A stretch of DNA of 64,000 nt, from positions 36,344 to 100,343 of the forward strand of contig NZ_VFRR01000014.1 in assembly GCF_006385675.1 (NCBI RefSeq), in the 5' to 3' direction. Position numbers and translations under genes: made by a program. The stretch comes from Maribrevibacterium harenarium. GTDB lineage: Bacteria; Pseudomonadota; Gammaproteobacteria; Pseudomonadales; Marinomonadaceae. Under the pieces are notes generated by a model. That model ran no database searches, had not been told where the DNA came from, and was given only the letters and a program-made list of their open reading frames with translations. This document shows positions 8,402-17,723 of the stretch, in pieces; the stretch's first letter is position 1, and the number at the start of each line of letters is the position of its first letter.

Positions 8402-10369
8402 ATGCTAGCTCGGCTTCGCTCAATCTCACTGCCCAATCAACTCGCATTGGGATCTTTTATTGCAGTTTTACTAATATTTGTTGTACTCATTGTCTTTATT
8501 GAGCAACTCTTTAAAGACAAACTCAACGGTATCGTTACCGATCACCAATTAGTAGAAACCCAATTAATTGCCCAACGCCTTGAAAATCAATACAACATGA
8601 TTGGGGATTCTATTTCCCTGTCTGCCAGTGGCATTAATTACGACCTTGGACGCAATATAACGGGCCAAGCCGGAGCATGGAAGTTTGATGGTGGACCATT
8701 TGCCGATGCTAGCTACACCCTCGCCAGTATGAAGAAAGGCGTCAAAGCCGACATCGCCATTTTAGATACCAGCAAAAGCGGAGCTAGCGTCTTAGTTACA
8801 ACACTAGGTGCACTACCCAAGCAGCTTTCTCTACCTGAGGGAAAAAAGACCTTCACTGGGAAATGGCGTATCAACAATGTTAATTACTACGCACACTTGC
8901 AACCTATCTCCGGTAAAGACGGGCTCAGTTTTGCGCTGCTTGTACCATTCCAAACAATTTTATCCTCAATCCGTGATGAATTAGGACAGATGACTTTTGG
9001 TAAAAAAGGCTATGTTTATGTTACCGATGCAGGTGAAGACAAAGGTCAGCTACTGGTTCACCCAAGTGAATCAGTAATTGGCAAAAACGTGTTTGAGTTA
9101 TTCCCAAGTGCCAAATCAGCATTCGAAGAAATGCACCGCGGTCACGAGGGCGTAGTCACTTACACAATTCAAGTCGCTGGCCAAGATACAGCTCAGGAAG
9201 AATCCAAAGCCATTTATAACCACGTAGATGGCTGGAACTGGGTTGTCACTATCAAGACTTACAGTGCCGAGTACCAAGAAGAAATCAACTCTGTGCTTTA
9301 CTACGTAATCGGAATTTGTGTTCTTGCGATCATTACCCTGTCTAGTATTTTATGGATCCATATTAAGTCATCCCTCAAGCCGTTGGTGGAAATTACCAAT
9401 GGTGTACAAGAAATTGGCCAAGGCAACCTATCTTATCGATTTACTCAAGACCGTGACCCTAGTAGTCGTAACGAGACTCATCAATTGCAGCTATCTATTC
9501 AAGGTATGCGTGATGGCTTAATCGATTTGATTAACAAGGTACAGCTGTCAAGTGTGGAATTGCTCAATGCAGCCAAAGCCATTACCGTAGCCAACACCCA
9601 CTTAATCCAGAGCGCAAATCAAAGCACAGATACATGTTCTCAAGTTGCCTCAGCGATTGAACAAGTCTCTGCCTCAATCGAGGAGGTGGCGAATAGCTCT
9701 ACGGAAGTGTCGGAAGAGACGGTTTCGGTGAATCAGATCACGACTCAAGGCTACAATGCTACGAAGCAGGTCGAAAGTACGGTAGCTAGTTTATCCACTT
9801 CTTTTGAACATGCGGCACAAACCATACAAGAAGTAGAATCTAGCACCGAAAATATTGGTAATGTGGTCAATGTGATCAATGCCATCGCGGAGCAAACCAA
9901 CTTACTTGCATTAAATGCTGCCATCGAGGCTGCCCGTGCCGGTGAACAAGGCCGTGGCTTTGCCGTAGTAGCCGACGAGGTACGAGTATTGGCGCAACGC
10001 ACACAGCAATCTACCGAAGAAATCCAGCAAGTAGTAGAACGTTTGCAACAGGGCAGCCGCGCAGCCGTTGCCACCATGCAACAGGGCCGTGACCAAGTTG
10101 CCAAGAGTGTGAAGCAAGCCACCGATGCCGGTGAGCTATTAGCGAAGATCAATCAGTCCATGGGCATTGTGTCTGAGGGCATCGCTAATGTGGCCGCTTC
10201 CACTGAAGAGCAAAGCGTGGCTGCCACTCAAATCCGTGGCAATGCAGAGGATTTACGCAACGAAGCGTTGAATACACTCAAAGAAGCGAAAAACTCTCAA
10301 CAGGAAAGCCAGCGTATTAACCAGTTAGCTCAAGAGCTGCAGCGGAATCTGACGCAATTCAAACTCTAA
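8402..10369 (+). CDS. Methyl-accepting chemotaxis protein, Cache type
   Basis: 655-residue transmembrane chemoreceptor. Order: short cytoplasmic tail, TM1 about 15-37, periplasmic sensor about 38-295 resembling the fused Cache3/Cache2 fold ([12 protein letters not shown] and a [10 protein letters not shown] end), TM2 about 297-320, HAMP about 320-375, then a long helical signalling domain. The hairpin tip with [19 protein letters not shown] (from about residue 496) is the hallmark that contacts CheA and CheW. TAAGGTGG precedes the ATG. It is monocistronic between two terminators. The ligand is unknown; its place after the propionate operon gives only a weak hint of an organic-acid ligand. Confidence 0.92.
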   Translation: MLARLRSISLPNQLALGSFIAVLLIFVVLIVFIEQLFKDKLNGIVTDHQLVETQLIAQRLENQYNMIGDSISLSASGINYDLGRNITGQAGAWKFDGGPFADASYTLASMKKGVKADIAILDTSKSGASVLVTTLGALPKQLSLPEGKKTFTGKWRINNVNYYAHLQPISGKDGLSFALLVPFQTILSSIRDELGQMTFGKKGYVYVTDAGEDKGQLLVHPSESVIGKNVFELFPSAKSAFEEMHRGHEGVVTYTIQVAGQDTAQEESKAIYNHVDGWNWVVTIKTYSAEYQEEINSVLYYVIGICVLAIITLSSILWIHIKSSLKPLVEITNGVQEIGQGNLSYRFTQDRDPSSRNETHQLQLSIQGMRDGLIDLINKVQLSSVELLNAAKAITVANTHLIQSANQSTDTCSQVASAIEQVSASIEEVANSSTEVSEETVSVNQITTQGYNATKQVESTVASLSTSFEHAAQTIQEVESSTENIGNVVNVINAIAEQTNLLALNAAIEAARAGEQGRGFAVVADEVRVLAQRTQQSTEEIQQVVERLQQGSRAAVATMQQGRDQVAKSVKQATDAGELLAKINQSMGIVSEGIANVAASTEEQSVAATQIRGNAEDLRNEALNTLKEAKNSQQESQRINQLAQELQRNLTQFKL

Positions 10370-10394
10370 CAGGTTTCACGGCTTGTGATAGTAT

Positions 10395-10420
10395 AAAGGC
10401 ACGCTGCGGCGTGCCTTTTT
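10395..10420 (+). terminator. Terminator between the chemoreceptor gene and tmcA
   Basis: AAAGGCACGC (10395-10404) pairs with GCGTGCCTTT (10409-10418), loop TGCG, and the descending arm runs into TTTTT. It ends the chemoreceptor transcript just before tmcA. Confidence 0.85.
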
Positions 10421-10437
10421 GCTGCTCAGGATTTTCC

Positions 10438-12438
10438 ATGCTCAATTCTCTTCATCGACATTGTGTTTGGCTACAAGCCAATTGGACCGACTGGCTACCT
10501 GAGCTACTGGCATTTCAATCGACAAAACTCGCGATAATCACCGATGACGAGGAGTTAGCGACCAATATCCCTCTTGGTTTCGTTATATCGACCTCTAAAG
10601 CTAAACAATTACTCGGCCAAACATTAGACATTTTGGTACTAGATGTACGCTGGGGTTTGTCTTTAAGCCAGCTGAGTCTATTAGCGGGCTGTGTCAGAGG
10701 CGGTGGCATCTTTGCTTTATATACGGGCAACATTCTGTCATGGTTAAAGGCCCCAGATCATCAACTTGATCGTTACCTACCCTGGCCACTCACGTCGGCC
10801 CAAGTTCCGCAGCCCTACAAACAGCTATTTTACCGAGCCTTACAGCAGGGGCCGTTTACGGATTATTTCCCTACTACCATCCCAGGGGTTGAATCAGAGA
10901 GCCTAGAACTCACCCCAGCACAGCAGACCGTTCAAAATAGCTTAACCTGCACACCCGTGACGCTATTACTCGCGGCCCGAGGTCGAGGTAAATCGACCTT
11001 GCTTGGAGCTGCTGCTGCCTATTGGCAACAGCAACACTATAGCGTGGCGGTTTGCGCAGCGAGTCGCCAGCAAACCCTCGCCGGTGCCGAGCAATTTGAA
11101 CAAAGTCGGCAGGTCAACTCGCCCTTTCCATTTTTCTCGCCAGACAGTTTATTAGCCTCGACCCAACACTTTGACTTACTGCTGATAGATGAAGCCGCCA
11201 GTCTGCCAGTACCTGTATTAGTTGGCTTGCTCAGTCATGGTAAACATGTGGTGTTCTGTAGCACCAATGACGGCTATGAAGGCTCAGGCAAGGGCTTTGG
11301 TATTAAGTTTCGCCAATATTTGCGTCAGCAAGGGATCAGCTTCATAGAGCATAATCTGCTTACTCCCACCCGCTGGGGGGAAAATGACCCATTGGAATTA
11401 TGGCTGGAAGCCCTACTGTTTTCGGGCACCATGAGAGTGGCTCAGAAATGGGTTGAAAACACACTCAACATCCAGGCTTATCATTCCCAACAATGGCTAG
11501 AGCAAACGGATTTACTGGATCAGACTTTTTCTCTGTTGGTGAACGCCCACTATCAAACTACTCCCGATAATAAAAGGTGGCTAGTCGATGACCCTAGTGC
11601 AACTACGTTCATTGCAACACAGCAGGGGCAAGTCGCTGGAGTATGCCTTACCACCAGCGAAGGGGAGCTACCAAGAGAGCTAGCATTACAAATTGAGCAA
11701 GGCTCCCGCCGCCCTAGAGGGCATCTTTTCCCCCAATCCATGCTGGCCCACGGGGGCTACAGTGATGCCTACCAATACCGCTATTGGCGTGTTAGTCGCA
11801 TCGCGGTAAGCCAAGCACACCAGCGTCATGGCATTGGCAGTGCACTGATTGCTGAAATTCAGAGTAGAGCCGTTAGCGCTAATGTCGATATGCTCTGTAC
11901 CAGCTTCGCCTTTGATAAAGACGTGCTCGCGTTTTGGCAATCTTTAGGGTTTAGCGTGGTTCGTGTCGGTGTGAGCAAGGACAAATCCAGTGGCACCTAT
12001 TCCATTATGATGGCTAGAGCCATCAAGCCCGCAGCACAACAGAGCTTGAGCAAATGGGTGGCGGAATTCCGCCATCACTTCGTGTGTGGGTTACCACTGC
12101 GAGTTCAAGACTTGGATTTAGTGTCCTGTTGGCAGTTAACTCAGCCCCTCGGCGAAGCGACTGAGAGTCTTCCCCTGAGCGATACTTTACGTCACCACTT
12201 AGGCCTATTTGCCCATTATTCCCGCCCTTTAGAAACCGTACAAACCCTGCTGTGGCAAGCATTACAGCCATGTTGGCTTAGCTCAAACCGAACAGAGACA
12301 ATCTTGCTACTGACTCGTGTGGCTTTTGGCGAAATTCATACCGGCAACTGCCAGCAATTTGGCTTCAAGGGCAAAAAAGACTTTATTGAACAAGCTCGCC
12401 AGAACGTTGCTTGGTTACTCAGCACCTACGAAAAATAG
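10438..12438 (+). CDS. tmcA: tRNA(Met) cytidine acetyltransferase
   Basis: Makes N4-acetylcytidine at the wobble base of elongator tRNA-Met using acetyl-CoA and ATP. 666 residues from ATG 10438, which has CAGGA 6 bases upstream; the frame opens at 10411 but that would place the start inside the terminator hairpin. Seen: an N-terminal TmcA domain, a helicase-like ATPase module with Walker A AARGRGKST (about 179-187) and a DEAA-type Walker B (LLIDEAASLP), then a GNAT acetyltransferase module with RIAVSQAHQRHGIG (about 454-467) and the tRNA-binding tail. Standalone gene. About 240 bases follow to dctP, holding the sigma-54 promoter. Confidence 0.93.
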   Translation: MLNSLHRHCVWLQANWTDWLPELLAFQSTKLAIITDDEELATNIPLGFVISTSKAKQLLGQTLDILVLDVRWGLSLSQLSLLAGCVRGGGIFALYTGNILSWLKAPDHQLDRYLPWPLTSAQVPQPYKQLFYRALQQGPFTDYFPTTIPGVESESLELTPAQQTVQNSLTCTPVTLLLAARGRGKSTLLGAAAAYWQQQHYSVAVCAASRQQTLAGAEQFEQSRQVNSPFPFFSPDSLLASTQHFDLLLIDEAASLPVPVLVGLLSHGKHVVFCSTNDGYEGSGKGFGIKFRQYLRQQGISFIEHNLLTPTRWGENDPLELWLEALLFSGTMRVAQKWVENTLNIQAYHSQQWLEQTDLLDQTFSLLVNAHYQTTPDNKRWLVDDPSATTFIATQQGQVAGVCLTTSEGELPRELALQIEQGSRRPRGHLFPQSMLAHGGYSDAYQYRYWRVSRIAVSQAHQRHGIGSALIAEIQSRAVSANVDMLCTSFAFDKDVLAFWQSLGFSVVRVGVSKDKSSGTYSIMMARAIKPAAQQSLSKWVAEFRHHFVCGLPLRVQDLDLVSCWQLTQPLGEATESLPLSDTLRHHLGLFAHYSRPLETVQTLLWQALQPCWLSSNRTETILLLTRVAFGEIHTGNCQQFGFKGKKDFIEQARQNVAWLLSTYEK

Positions 12439-12521
12439 GCGGATTTCCACACATATCAAAAAGGTGAATGGGTTATATGTCCCCCACTCTAGCTCAGCAG
12501 CCCCCTCAAAAAAACCGCCAA

Positions 12522-12589
12522 AATTAAAATTTAATTCTTTAAAAACAAGCAGTTAAATAAATACCTAAATAGTTGGCACCAAATGTGTA
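12522..12589 (+). promoter_or_regulatory. Sigma-54 promoter of dctPQM
   Basis: TTGGCACCAAATGTGTA (12573-12589) matches the -24/-12 consensus (YTGGCAC...TTGCW): the GG and the -12 G are correctly spaced and only a few positions differ. It lies about 88 bases upstream of dctP, whose likely regulator is the sigma-54 activator DctD encoded just downstream. A 15-base AT palindrome at 12522-12536 may be part of an activator or IHF site; that role is a guess. Confidence 0.75.
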
Positions 12590-12676
12590 TATAAGAAGAC
12601 TACGCGAAAAATCGCAACCTCGTTTGGCTACGGCCAAGCACACAATAATAACTATGCACTTTGGAGTCGTATAACA

Positions 12677-13669
12677 ATGAAAAAAATCAGCCTAGCTCTT
12701 ACAACCGTTGCTCTTGCACTGACTGCTGGTACCGCTGCTGCGAACTGTGATTCTGGCGAGCGTGTGGTTAAGTTCAGCCACGTAACCGGTGGTACTACTC
12801 ACCCTAAAGTAGTGGCAGCAAACAACTTTGCTGAGCGCGTAAACACTGAAATGAACGGTAAATTGTGTGTTGAAGTTTACCCAAACTCTACTTTATTCGG
12901 TGATTCAAAAGAGCTTGAAGCCCTTCTATTAGGCGATGTGCAACTGCTTGCGCCATCTTTGTCTAAATTCGGTTCATACACTTCCAAGTACGGTGTATTC
13001 GACTTGCCATTTATCTTCAAAGATATGGATGCAGCGATTCGCTTTACCAAAACACCTGAAGGTAAAGGCCTACTAAACGAAATGGATGAATATGCCGGTT
13101 TCGTTGGTCTAGGTTACTGGATGTCTGGTATGAAATATTTCTCTGCCAACAAACCACTAATGGTACCAAGCGATGCTAAAGGCTTGAAATTCCGTGTACA
13201 AACGTCTGATGTAGCGAAACAAATGATCGCAGCCATGGGTGCTTCTCCACAGGCGATGGCCTTCTCCGAAGTATACGGTGCTCTACAAACAGGCGTTGTG
13301 GATGGTCAAGAAAACACTTGGTCTAACATCTACACGCAAAAATTCTACGAAGTTCAAGATAGCATCACCGAAACGAACCACCAGTTGTTAGCTTACTTGT
13401 TCATGACTTCTTCTGAATTCCTAGACAGCCTAAGCGATGAGGATCGCGCCCAGTTCCTAGCGATTGCTGATGCTGTGACCCAAGAAGCCAACGAATCGGT
13501 AAAAGCGAAAGAAGCAGCTAACCGTGAAAACATCCTGAAAGCTGGCGGTAAGATCAACTCGTTAACTCCGGCACAACGTAGCGAGTGGGTTGAGACGATG
13601 AAACCGGTTTGGAAGCAATTTGAAAGTGATATCGGCAAAGATCTAATCGATGCCGCTGCTGGTGCTTAA
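12677..13669 (+). CDS. dctP: C4-dicarboxylate TRAP transporter, periplasmic binding protein
   Basis: Binds succinate, fumarate or malate in the periplasm and delivers it to the DctQM permease. 330 residues with a signal peptide (residues 1-22, ending AAA-N) and the DctP core: the FRVQTSDVAKQM stretch (about 176-187) carries the substrate-carboxylate arginine of the family, followed by AFSEVYGALQTGVVDGQEN. Transcribed from the sigma-54 promoter upstream; a strong hairpin after the gene probably raises its level over the permease. The dicarboxylate substrate is inferred from the family and from the linked dctBD. Confidence 0.92.
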   Translation: MKKISLALTTVALALTAGTAAANCDSGERVVKFSHVTGGTTHPKVVAANNFAERVNTEMNGKLCVEVYPNSTLFGDSKELEALLLGDVQLLAPSLSKFGSYTSKYGVFDLPFIFKDMDAAIRFTKTPEGKGLLNEMDEYAGFVGLGYWMSGMKYFSANKPLMVPSDAKGLKFRVQTSDVAKQMIAAMGASPQAMAFSEVYGALQTGVVDGQENTWSNIYTQKFYEVQDSITETNHQLLAYLFMTSSEFLDSLSDEDRAQFLAIADAVTQEANESVKAKEAANRENILKAGGKINSLTPAQRSEWVETMKPVWKQFESDIGKDLIDAAAGA

Positions 13670-13693
13670 GCGCACCCGATAACGAGCAGCAAC

Positions 13694-13715
13694 GACTGGC
13701 CCGGCCGGGCCAGTC
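13694..13715 (+). terminator. Intercistronic hairpin between dctP and dctQ
   Basis: GACTGGCCC (13694-13702) pairs perfectly with GGGCCAGTC (13707-13715). Only a weak TCTTCTT tract follows, so it is more likely a partial terminator or an RNA-stabilising end than a full stop, giving more binding protein than permease. Confidence 0.75.
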
Positions 13716-13812
13716 TTCTTACTCCTTCACTCCTGTTCAATACACGCTCCTGCGCCATTTGCTGGGGTGAAGGGTATTTTTTGCTGTATTCCTAAGTTTA
13801 GGAGAGAAAGTC

Positions 13813-14490
13813 ATGGCATATTGGCCTCATTTGTACCTACTCATTTTTATCATAGCCCTTTGGCTATTAGAAAAACGCTTTCCCGTTTTCATGGAAAAGC
13901 TCGAAGAAAACCTATTGGTAATCGTCATCTCTTCGATCATGGCCGTGTCTTTTGGCCAGGTAATCGCCCGCTACGGCTTTAATACAGGGTGGGTAGCCGC
14001 ACTGGAGTTCAATACCGTGATGTTCTCCTGGCTGATCTTGCTAGGCATGAGTTACGGCATCAAAACCGGTATTCATCTCGGCGTGGATATACTGCTTAAC
14101 GCTGTCCCCAAACCCATTGCGAAAACCTTGTCGTTAATTGGTGCTGCCGGTGCCTGTTTATACGGTTTAATTTTATTGGACTCTACTTGGCTAGCTATGT
14201 TGGGCGTTGATGTGCGCGGTGGAGCGATCGAGTACTGGCACAAAATGTACCGCATCGGCTTGGGTCAAGATGAGCTGCGTTACCCAGCCTTTATGGTGGA
14301 ATGGTTTGATCTTAAACCACGCCTACACCGCTGGATTGTATTGATTGTATTACCGATTGGTTTGGCCTTGCTGTCCTACCGTTCACTGCAAGCGTTCTGG
14401 GCGATTGCCACTGGCAAACGCGAGATGCTGATCAGTGGTCACGAAGCAGCAGACCTTGTTGAAGAAAATAAAGGCGCCTTGAAAGACTAA
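13813..14490 (+). CDS. dctQ: C4-dicarboxylate TRAP transporter small permease
   Basis: 225-residue membrane protein with four main hydrophobic segments (about 5-20, 35-52, 68-95, 170-195) and the family motif around GMSYGIKTGIHLGVD (about residues 78-92). It is longer than minimal DctQ proteins because of a hydrophilic stretch (about 115-165), like the larger Pseudomonas-type DctQ. AGGAGA precedes the ATG. It forms the membrane complex with DctM, which begins 17 bases later. Confidence 0.9.
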   Translation: MAYWPHLYLLIFIIALWLLEKRFPVFMEKLEENLLVIVISSIMAVSFGQVIARYGFNTGWVAALEFNTVMFSWLILLGMSYGIKTGIHLGVDILLNAVPKPIAKTLSLIGAAGACLYGLILLDSTWLAMLGVDVRGGAIEYWHKMYRIGLGQDELRYPAFMVEWFDLKPRLHRWIVLIVLPIGLALLSYRSLQAFWAIATGKREMLISGHEAADLVEENKGALKD

Positions 14491-14507
14491 GCGGTTAGGA
14501 GACTATT

Positions 14508-16124
14508 GTGGAAGCAATCATATTATTTACCATGGTACTAACCCTGCTCTTTATCGGGCTTCCGGTTGGTATTTCGTTGGGCTTATCGTCCATCCTATTT
14601 ATAACCTTTTTCTCCCATGACTCCTTGTCATCGGTGGCAATTTCCTTGTTTGGTGCAGGTCAACACTACACCCTTTTGGCGATCCCATTCTTTATTTTGG
14701 CCTCGTCTTTTATGTCCACTGGCGGTGTAGCGAAGCGTCTAATTAATTTCGCTATCGCTTCTGTCGGTCACTTCCGTGGTGGTTTGGCAATGGCGTCCGT
14801 ATTGGCTTGTATGATGTTCGCGGCCTTGTCTGGCTCGTCACCTGCCACAGTGGTTGCTATCGGTACTATCGCTATCGCCGGTATGCGCCAAGTAGGCTAC
14901 TCCAAAGAGTTCGCTTCCGGCATCATCGCTAACGCCGGTACCCTAGGTATCTTGATCCCACCTTCTATTGTAATGGTAGTCTACGCGGCATCGGTAAACG
15001 TTTCGGTAGGTCGCATGTTCCTAGCTGGCGTTATCCCTGGCTTGTTGGCTGGTGGCTTACTCATGTTAGCGATTTATGTGGTTGCCCGCGTAAAAAACCT
15101 ACCTGCTGAAGAGTGGAAAGGGTTTGGTAACTTTGTCAAAGGCGGTAAAGAAGCGGGCTGGGGCTTGTTCCTAGTTGTCATCATCATGGGCGGTATCTAC
15201 GGTGGCGTATTCACCCCTACTGAAGCTGCTGTCGTGGCTGCTGTCTACTCCATGTTCATCGCGTTATTTGTTTACCGCGACATGGGCCCACTACAGGGTA
15301 TCGGCTGGACTAACGAAGATGACGCTCCTGAAGCTAAAGTAGGTTTTAACGGCACTGTATATGGCGTGTCTTTCTTCCTCGTTTGGGAGATCATGTCTTT
15401 CTTCATGTTCGCCGGTAGCGAGAGCTTCACCGCAGGTTACCGAGCCTTAGTTGGCCTAGCCATTGGTTTGGTGCTAGCGATCTTCTATGTATCAAAACGT
15501 GGTGCCCACTTAAATGCTTCGATTGGCACTTGTATCTCTCAGGGTATGCCAATCTGGAGTCGCAACCTATCTTTGATGCTACGTAAATTTTTCCCATCTC
15601 TATTTGGTCAAGAGTCTCGTAAGGTGATGCTAGAGGGCACCAAGACCACTGTGATGTTGATGTTCATCATCGCCAACGCCTTGCTATTTGCTCACACCCT
15701 ATCTGCCGAGCGCATTCCGCAAGCTATTACCGAATGGATGCTAGATGCTGGCTTCAACTGGTTTACCTTCTTGATTGCGGTAAACATCCTGCTATTAATC
15801 GGCGGTCAGTTCATGGAACCATCAGGCCTATTGGTTATCGTGGCGCCAGTAGTATTCCCAATTGCGATGGAGCTAGGTGTAGACCCAATCCACCTAGGTA
15901 TCATCATGGTGGTAAACATGGAAATCGGCATGATCACACCACCGATCGGTTTAAACCTATTCGTAACCTCGGGGATCACCGGTATGAGCTTGGCACGCGT
16001 AGTAAAAGCAGCCATGCCATTTGTAGCGGTATTGTTCGTCTTCTTGATTCTTGTAACTTACATTCCTGCTCTATCTACTGCGCTACCATACGCAATCATG
16101 GGGCCAGAGATCATCACTCAATAA
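14508..16124 (+). CDS. dctM: C4-dicarboxylate TRAP transporter large permease, extended form
   Basis: Main translocating subunit: sodium-driven uptake of dicarboxylates together with DctP and DctQ. 538 residues with many membrane segments; family motifs include ALSGSSPATVVAIG (about 106-119), GTLGILIPPSI (about 144-154) and MEIGMITPPIGLN (about 471-483). Usual DctM proteins are near 430 residues. The extra length is an insertion of about 110 residues (259-370) with two added hydrophobic segments. GTG start at 14508 preceded by TTAGGAG. A terminator follows directly. Confidence 0.92.
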   Translation: MEAIILFTMVLTLLFIGLPVGISLGLSSILFITFFSHDSLSSVAISLFGAGQHYTLLAIPFFILASSFMSTGGVAKRLINFAIASVGHFRGGLAMASVLACMMFAALSGSSPATVVAIGTIAIAGMRQVGYSKEFASGIIANAGTLGILIPPSIVMVVYAASVNVSVGRMFLAGVIPGLLAGGLLMLAIYVVARVKNLPAEEWKGFGNFVKGGKEAGWGLFLVVIIMGGIYGGVFTPTEAAVVAAVYSMFIALFVYRDMGPLQGIGWTNEDDAPEAKVGFNGTVYGVSFFLVWEIMSFFMFAGSESFTAGYRALVGLAIGLVLAIFYVSKRGAHLNASIGTCISQGMPIWSRNLSLMLRKFFPSLFGQESRKVMLEGTKTTVMLMFIIANALLFAHTLSAERIPQAITEWMLDAGFNWFTFLIAVNILLLIGGQFMEPSGLLVIVAPVVFPIAMELGVDPIHLGIIMVVNMEIGMITPPIGLNLFVTSGITGMSLARVVKAAMPFVAVLFVFLILVTYIPALSTALPYAIMGPEIITQ

Positions 16125-16155
16125 GGCGAGACCTGACAGCTCACCCTTACCTTTT

Positions 16156-16178
16156 GCCCACTTCGGTGGGCTTTTTTT
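16156..16178 (+). terminator. Rho-independent terminator after dctM
   Basis: GCCCAC (16156-16161) pairs with GTGGGC (16166-16171) around a stable TTCG tetraloop, followed by seven T. It ends dctPQM. Confidence 0.9.
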
Positions 16179-16193
16179 GCCTTGACATAGAGG

Positions 16194-16337
16194 TTAGCTC
16201 GACAGAGCTTGCCATATGAGGCGCAATGCCAACAGCGTCAGTATCCAGTTAAACCACAAATGGAAGTGGCGATCGGGTAGGCATTTTAGTACCTTCAGTC
16301 CAACCCAAGTCCCTATGACAGCATTAGCCCAGTTGGG
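16194..16337 (-). pseudogene. 3' remnant of a TauE/SafE (TSUP) family permease
   Basis: Reading the minus strand from 16337 to a TAA at 16196-16194 gives 47 codons: PNWANAVIGTWVGLKVLKCL, then PDRHFHLWFNWILTLLALRL and a short tail. This closely resembles the C-terminus of TSUP permeases (GxWxG, a basic LPD/ERxF turn, then a last membrane helix ending ALRLxW). In the same frame there are stops at 16340-16338 and 16349-16347, so no intact gene exists; dctD ends at 16365 just upstream on the same strand. I read it as the tail of a deleted permease. Recognition is by eye only. Confidence 0.55.
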
Positions 16338-16364
16338 CTACCCTAGTTACCTGAATAACGGCTC

Positions 16365-17723
16365 CTATTGCTTGTACAAATCTTTATCCAAGCCGTATTT
16401 ACGCATCTTGTCGTATAAGGTTTTGCGCGGCAGTCCGAGGGCATCCATGGTGTCTTTGATAGAGCCTTTTTGACGCATAAGTTCTTGCTCTAACAGTGTT
16501 TTTTCAAAGCGTTCCACCTGCTCTGGCAAGGTCATAAAACCGGGGTTATTTTCATTGATAATAATTTGGTCGAACTCAAATGACCCCGCTTCTCCCATTA
16601 ACACATAACGCTCAGCGAGGTTGCGTAACTCCCGCACATTTCCGGGCCAGTCGTAGCTCATTAGACTGTGCATGCGCGCCGCTGACAGGGGTTCAGACTC
16701 CCGTTTGTATTGGGCAGTCGCCACCAAGCAGAAGTGCTGCCATAGCAACGGGATATCGTCTTTGCGTTCCCGCAATGGAGGGATATCAACTCGAACCACG
16801 TTGAGTCGGTAGTATAAGTCCTCCCGGAAAACACCGGTTTCACTCAGTTCTTTTAGATCCACTTTCGTCGCTGCCAAGATACGCAAGTCCAAATCAATGG
16901 CTTTGTTGGAACCCAAGCGTTCCACTTTACGCTCTTCCAGCACTCGCAATAGGCGAATCTGCATGGACATGGGCATGCTTTCGATTTCGTCGAGGAACAA
17001 GGTACCGCCATTGGCGTGTTCGATCTTGCCGATACGCTGGGTTTTCGCGTCGGTGAAAGCCCCTTTCTCATGACCAAATAGTTCCGACTCCATAATTGAA
17101 TCAGGCACAGCACCACAGTTTATGGCCACAAAGGGATGCGTGCGGCGTTGGCTATGCTCGTGAATATAACGGGCTACCATTTCTTTACCGGTGCCGGTTT
17201 CCCCCTGAATCAGAATATCCGCACCGGTATCCGCTACATGCAAAAGCGCCTGACGTAAACGGTGAATTCCCGGGGTATTACCAATGATGCGTGGGCCGGG
17301 GGCATTCTGTGCCGCCAACTCTAAACGCAAATTGCGGTTTTCTAGGGTTAAGCGGCGTTTTTCACTGGCCCGACGTACCACCTCAATAAAGTCATCGTTA
17401 GAAAATGGTTTTTCGATAAAGTCATAGGCCCCATCGCGAATGGCGTTTACCGCCATACTAATATCCCCATGCCCCGTAATTAAAATAAAAGGAATCTCTG
17501 CATCGATTTTCTGTACCGCGTTGAAGAGATCAAGGCCACTCATGCCGGGCAAGTTGATATCGCTCACAATCACACCGGGCCAATCAATGGATAGCTTATC
17601 GGTGACTTGATCCGCTGCGGCAAACTCACAGACTTGAAAGTCTTCCAGCTCTAACGTTTGTGCGATGGCCATACGCACCGCTTGTTCGTCATCAATTAAA
17701 AAGACTAAATCTTGCTCGGGCAT
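16365..17723 (-). CDS. dctD: Sigma-54-dependent response regulator of C4-dicarboxylate transport
   Basis: 452-residue NtrC-type activator. Receiver domain with acidic pair D11-D12 and phospho-acceptor D55 (SDINLPG); AAA+ domain with Walker A GETGTGKE (174-181) and the sigma-54-contacting GAFTDA loop (221-226); Fis-type helix-turn-helix near the C-terminus (about 415-450). It should receive phosphate from DctB and activate the sigma-54 promoter before dctP. The ATG overlaps the dctB TGA by one base, so the two are coupled. Ends with TAG at 16365, followed by the permease remnant. Confidence 0.93.
   Translation of the reverse strand: MPEQDLVFLIDDEQAVRMAIAQTLELEDFQVCEFAAADQVTDKLSIDWPGVIVSDINLPGMSGLDLFNAVQKIDAEIPFILITGHGDISMAVNAIRDGAYDFIEKPFSNDDFIEVVRRASEKRRLTLENRNLRLELAAQNAPGPRIIGNTPGIHRLRQALLHVADTGADILIQGETGTGKEMVARYIHEHSQRRTHPFVAINCGAVPDSIMESELFGHEKGAFTDAKTQRIGKIEHANGGTLFLDEIESMPMSMQIRLLRVLEERKVERLGSNKAIDLDLRILAATKVDLKELSETGVFREDLYYRLNVVRVDIPPLRERKDDIPLLWQHFCLVATAQYKRESEPLSAARMHSLMSYDWPGNVRELRNLAERYVLMGEAGSFEFDQIIINENNPGFMTLPEQVERFEKTLLEQELMRQKGSIKDTMDALGLPRKTLYDKMRKYGLDKDLYKQ

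Noticed and set aside
15734..16219. A 161-codon frame overlapping the end of dctM
   Set aside because: Out of frame with dctM, composition is that of a shadow (His/Arg/Gly-rich, no domain), and it runs through the dctM terminator.
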